From positions 1 through 30,971 of the forward strand of contig JAZRDK010000076.1 of assembly GCA_045660225.1 (NCBI GenBank): DNA of 30,971 nucleotides, in the 5' to 3' direction. Origin of the DNA: Scatosoma sp045660225. GTDB taxonomy: Bacteria; Bacillota; Clostridia; Christensenellales; Borkfalkiaceae. Positions 28,445-30,971 of this stretch are shown here, one piece after another; position 1 is the first letter of the stretch; each line of letters opens with the position of its first letter. The translations under genes and the position numbers were made by a program. The notes beneath the pieces are model-generated. The model worked only from the letters and a program-made list of their open reading frames with translations, did no database searches and was not told the origin of the DNA.

Positions 28445-30971
28445 TTATTCGGTGCGGAGTGCAACGACAGGGTCTTTCTTCGCCGCCGATTTTGCAGGGA
28501 TTAGACCGCTGATTAAGGTAAGCGAAATACTGATGACGACCATGAGAATTGCCGACGTAATGGGCAAGGACGCAAGCGTGGCGATGCCTGTAAGCGAGCT
28601 TAAAATCAGGTTGACAATCAACGAGAGCAGGTACGTCACCACGACTCCGAAGACACCCGACGCAAGACCGATGATAAACGTTTCCGCGTTGAACAGGTTT
28701 TTGATGTCGCGTTTTCTTGCGCCAAGCGAACGCAGGACGCCGATTTCCTTGACTCTTTCCACGACGGAAACGTACGTGATAATGCCTATCATAACCGACG
28801 ATACGACCAACGAAATCGCCGTAAACGCAACCAAGACGTAGGTGATGGCGTTGAGAATCGTTTGCACCATCGAAAGCATCAAGCCGACGGTGTCGGTGTA
28901 GCTAACTTCATATTCTTTTTCGTGCGTATCGTTCCAAGCGTCCAAACGCGCAAGCAAACCTTCTTTTGCGTCGAACGTGTCGGTGTAGAGTTTGACGGTG
29001 TTGGGGTTGGATTTACCGCCCACCGCGCGAAGGACGGTGTCACCGTACACGATGTAGACGGTGGCGGAAGTCGACGCCGAAGTTTGGTAATAGTCTTGTA
29101 CGGTTACCGCCGCAGGCAGGAAATATTTGCCGTTTTCCATCAGCAGTTTTTGCATTTCCATACGAATACCCGTCAACTCTTCGGCGGGCGCGGAATTCAA
29201 ACGCTCTTGCAAGACGGTAAGTTGTGCAATCAACCCTGCTTGATTTTGCGACTGGTTTTTGATTTCTTCCACGATTTTCGAAGACACGTTTTTCGTCTGC
29301 ACTTCTTCGTAGAACTGTTCGGTCAAGTTCAAACCGCTTTGCAAACAGCCGTAGTTTAAGCCTTCTTTCAAGCGGAGAATACCCGTAATGGTGATTTCTT
29401 TGCCCTTTTCCGAGTCCGTGCCGAGCGTGTCGCGCGTGCCTTCATAATCGAACATATACGTACCCGACGTAGACTGCGTATAGATGGCGTCGTTGTAATT
29501 AAAGACGAATTTCTTGCCCATAATCGTGGAGAAATCAATCGTCTTCATATCCGTGTCCACTTCGCCCGTCGCCGTTTCGGGGAACAGGGACAAAAACGTC
29601 GTTTCGCTCATAAGACCAAGCTGTGCCAAGGTCAAGTCGGTGACGTCGTTGTTTGTGCCGACGACGACAACCGCTTCGTTTGACGCGGTGGGGAAACGGC
29701 TACCTTCGCCCACCAAATCGTACTGCGAAAGCACGTATTTACCAAATTCTTCGTCCGTAACGTCGCCCGTCCCCGGCATTTTGCCGTAGATTGCGCCCAA
29801 AATGTCGACGAGCGGAACGAGTTTTGCGTATTTTTCTTCCTGCGCGGAGAGTTTTTGCGCGTAGTATTTTTTCAGCGTGTACAGGGAAATGGCTTTCGTC
29901 TGCTTTTCGCCCGATTCGTTGATGAGTTCTACTTCCGTAAACAGGTTGGGCGTTAAGTCCATACCCGTGTCGTAGGAAATCGCCGTGTACAATTCCTTAT
30001 CCGTCGCTTCCAAATACTCGATATATTCTTTGGAAATGTTGTTGGAAACCTGCATGCCTTGGGCAATGTTCGTCAAGAAGGAATTGACGTATACTTTATC
30101 GCCAAGCTGGTCCATATCGGGCATTTCGTCTAAAGAGTTCATACCCGCCATAATCGCTTCCATATCCATAGCCGTTTCCGTAATTTCGATGGGATAACGC
30201 GAAAGCATATCTTCTTGCGTCTTTAATATGTAGTTGTTAAAGCCGTTGGAAAGCGCCAACACCAAGCAAACGCTGATGATACCGATACTGCCGGCAAACG
30301 ACGTGATTATCGTCCTGCCCTTTTTCATCGCCAAATTGCGCGCGCTTAAACCAAGCGACGTCTTAAACGACATCGCCGAGCGTTCGCGATTTTTCTTTTC
30401 CGCCTTTTTCTTTGCCTTCGCCTCTTTTTTCGCCTGCTTTTTGGCAAGTCTTCTTTCCTTTTTCGTCAGCGTTTCTTCCGCGCCAGACTGCACCGCGTCC
30501 AAAACCAAGCCCTGCGTGTCCGTGTCGCAAGGCGTTTCTTCCTTTTGGACGTGTTCTTCCGTTTCGCCGTCGTAAGGATTGCTGTCAGAAACGACCAAAC
30601 CGTCTTGAAGGCGTACGATACGCGTGGAATATTCTTCCGCAATTTCGGGGTTGTGCGTAACCATAATAACCAGTCTTTCGCCTGCGATTTCGCGGATTAA
30701 GTCCATGATTTGGACGCTGGTTTCCGTGTCCAAAGCGCCCGTAGGTTCGTCCGCGAGCAAGATTTCAGGATTATTGACGAGCGCGCGCGCAATGGCAACA
30801 CGTTGCATTTGACCGCCCGAAAGTTGGTTAGGGCGTTTTTTCATTTCCTTTTCAAGCCCTACCCTTTTCAAGGCTTCTTCCGCGCGTTGGCGTCTTTCCG
30901 TCTTGGAAATGCCGGCAATCGTCAACGCGATTTCTACGTTGCCGAGCACCGATTGATGGGGAATTAAGTTG
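28445..30971 (-). CDS. MacB-type ABC transporter, ATPase-permease fusion (N-terminus beyond window)
   Basis: The right edge cuts the gene; about 841 residues are visible, beginning NLIPHQSVLGNVEIAL, just after the Q-loop, so Walker A lies outside. Seen are the signature QLSGGQMQRVAIARAL, Walker B LADEPTGALD and the switch histidine in MVTHNPEI. A lysine/alanine-rich linker follows (about 165-195). Then come a first membrane helix (TIITSFAGSIGIISVCLVLA), a large outer domain (about 240-690) and three C-terminal helices with the FtsX core (VKEIGVLRSLGARKRDIKNL). MacB-type proteins use ATP to move periplasmic or wall-side substrates by mechanotransmission; Gram-positive homologues export peptides or confer bacitracin/lantibiotic resistance. 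Substrate cannot be read from sequence. The ATPase and permease being one chain is common in Clostridia. Confidence 0.93.
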   Translation of the reverse strand, partial: NLIPHQSVLGNVEIALTIAGISKTERRQRAEEALKRVGLEKEMKKRPNQLSGGQMQRVAIARALVNNPEILLADEPTGALDTETSVQIMDLIREIAGERLVIMVTHNPEIAEEYSTRIVRLQDGLVVSDSNPYDGETEEHVQKEETPCDTDTQGLVLDAVQSGAEETLTKKERRLAKKQAKKEAKAKKKAEKKNRERSAMSFKTSLGLSARNLAMKKGRTIITSFAGSIGIISVCLVLALSNGFNNYILKTQEDMLSRYPIEITETAMDMEAIMAGMNSLDEMPDMDQLGDKVYVNSFLTNIAQGMQVSNNISKEYIEYLEATDKELYTAISYDTGMDLTPNLFTEVELINESGEKQTKAISLYTLKKYYAQKLSAQEEKYAKLVPLVDILGAIYGKMPGTGDVTDEEFGKYVLSQYDLVGEGSRFPTASNEAVVVVGTNNDVTDLTLAQLGLMSETTFLSLFPETATGEVDTDMKTIDFSTIMGKKFVFNYNDAIYTQSTSGTYMFDYEGTRDTLGTDSEKGKEITITGILRLKEGLNYGCLQSGLNLTEQFYEEVQTKNVSSKIVEEIKNQSQNQAGLIAQLTVLQERLNSAPAEELTGIRMEMQKLLMENGKYFLPAAVTVQDYYQTSASTSATVYIVYGDTVLRAVGGKSNPNTVKLYTDTFDAKEGLLARLDAWNDTHEKEYEVSYTDTVGLMLSMVQTILNAITYVLVAFTAISLVVSSVMIGIITYVSVVERVKEIGVLRSLGARKRDIKNLFNAETFIIGLASGVFGVVVTYLLSLIVNLILSSLTGIATLASLPITSAILMVVISISLTLISGLIPAKSAAKKDPVVALRTE

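Overview
The window looks like a chromosomal segment of an uncultured Bacillota, most likely a gut-type member of the class Clostridia. The reasons are TTGACA/TATAAT-type promoters, AAGGAG ribosome binding sites, and Clostridia-typical families (PepV-like M20 peptidase, HI0933/BaiN flavoproteins, MacB-type ABC fusions, DUF2207/LemA pairs, a CGAAC-N4-GTTCG LexA box). Coding sequence throughout favours NCG codons (TCG, ACG, GCG), and the phage-like genes share this style. No rRNA, tRNA, integrase, transposase or CRISPR array is visible. The species cannot be named from the sequence.

Region 1 (1-9.7 kb) holds a compact phage packaging and head block on the minus strand. In transcription order it is: a sigma-region-4-like regulator (separated from the rest by one plus-strand membrane-protein gene), large terminase, an HTH-less small-terminase-like protein, P22-type portal, scaffold, major capsid, a small connector, a beta-propeller-like candidate hub, and a helical protein of unknown role. 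The order from portal to hub matches phage P22 (gp1-gp8-gp5-gp4-gp10). There are no lysis, lysogeny, tail-fibre or replication genes in view. The block ends at an array of small hairpins (61-192) near the left edge. A strong LexA box lies at 9781-9794, upstream of the regulator but apparently facing the other way. This block is the main candidate for something undescribed: a domesticated or minimal capsid/DNA-packaging module, or one end of an ordinary prophage cut by the window edge.

Region 2 (8.4-14.1 kb, plus strand) has two C-terminally anchored surface proteins with SH3-like segments (242 and 778 aa). The second is apparently translated from a leaderless mRNA. An MgtE magnesium channel with a duplicated N-terminal domain follows. 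A bidirectional terminator separates it from region 3.

Region 3 (14.1-18.4 kb, minus strand) is a tight five-gene operon from one good promoter: radC, a NarL/LiaS-type histidine kinase, its response regulator, a HAD phosphatase and cysteine synthase. A PepV-like dipeptidase gene is transcribed divergently.

Region 4 (19.9-24.5 kb) starts with a gene-free stretch of about 320 bases containing a possible structured RNA. Next are a two-gene flavoprotein operon, whose first gene is again apparently leaderless, and a membrane-anchored tandem-DUF1508 protein.

Region 5 (24.5-31 kb, minus strand) holds a LemA/DUF2207 envelope pair, a DUF378 membrane protein whose ribosome binding site can be hidden in a hairpin, a monoacylglycerol-lipase-like hydrolase, and a MacB-type ABC transporter that runs off the right edge.
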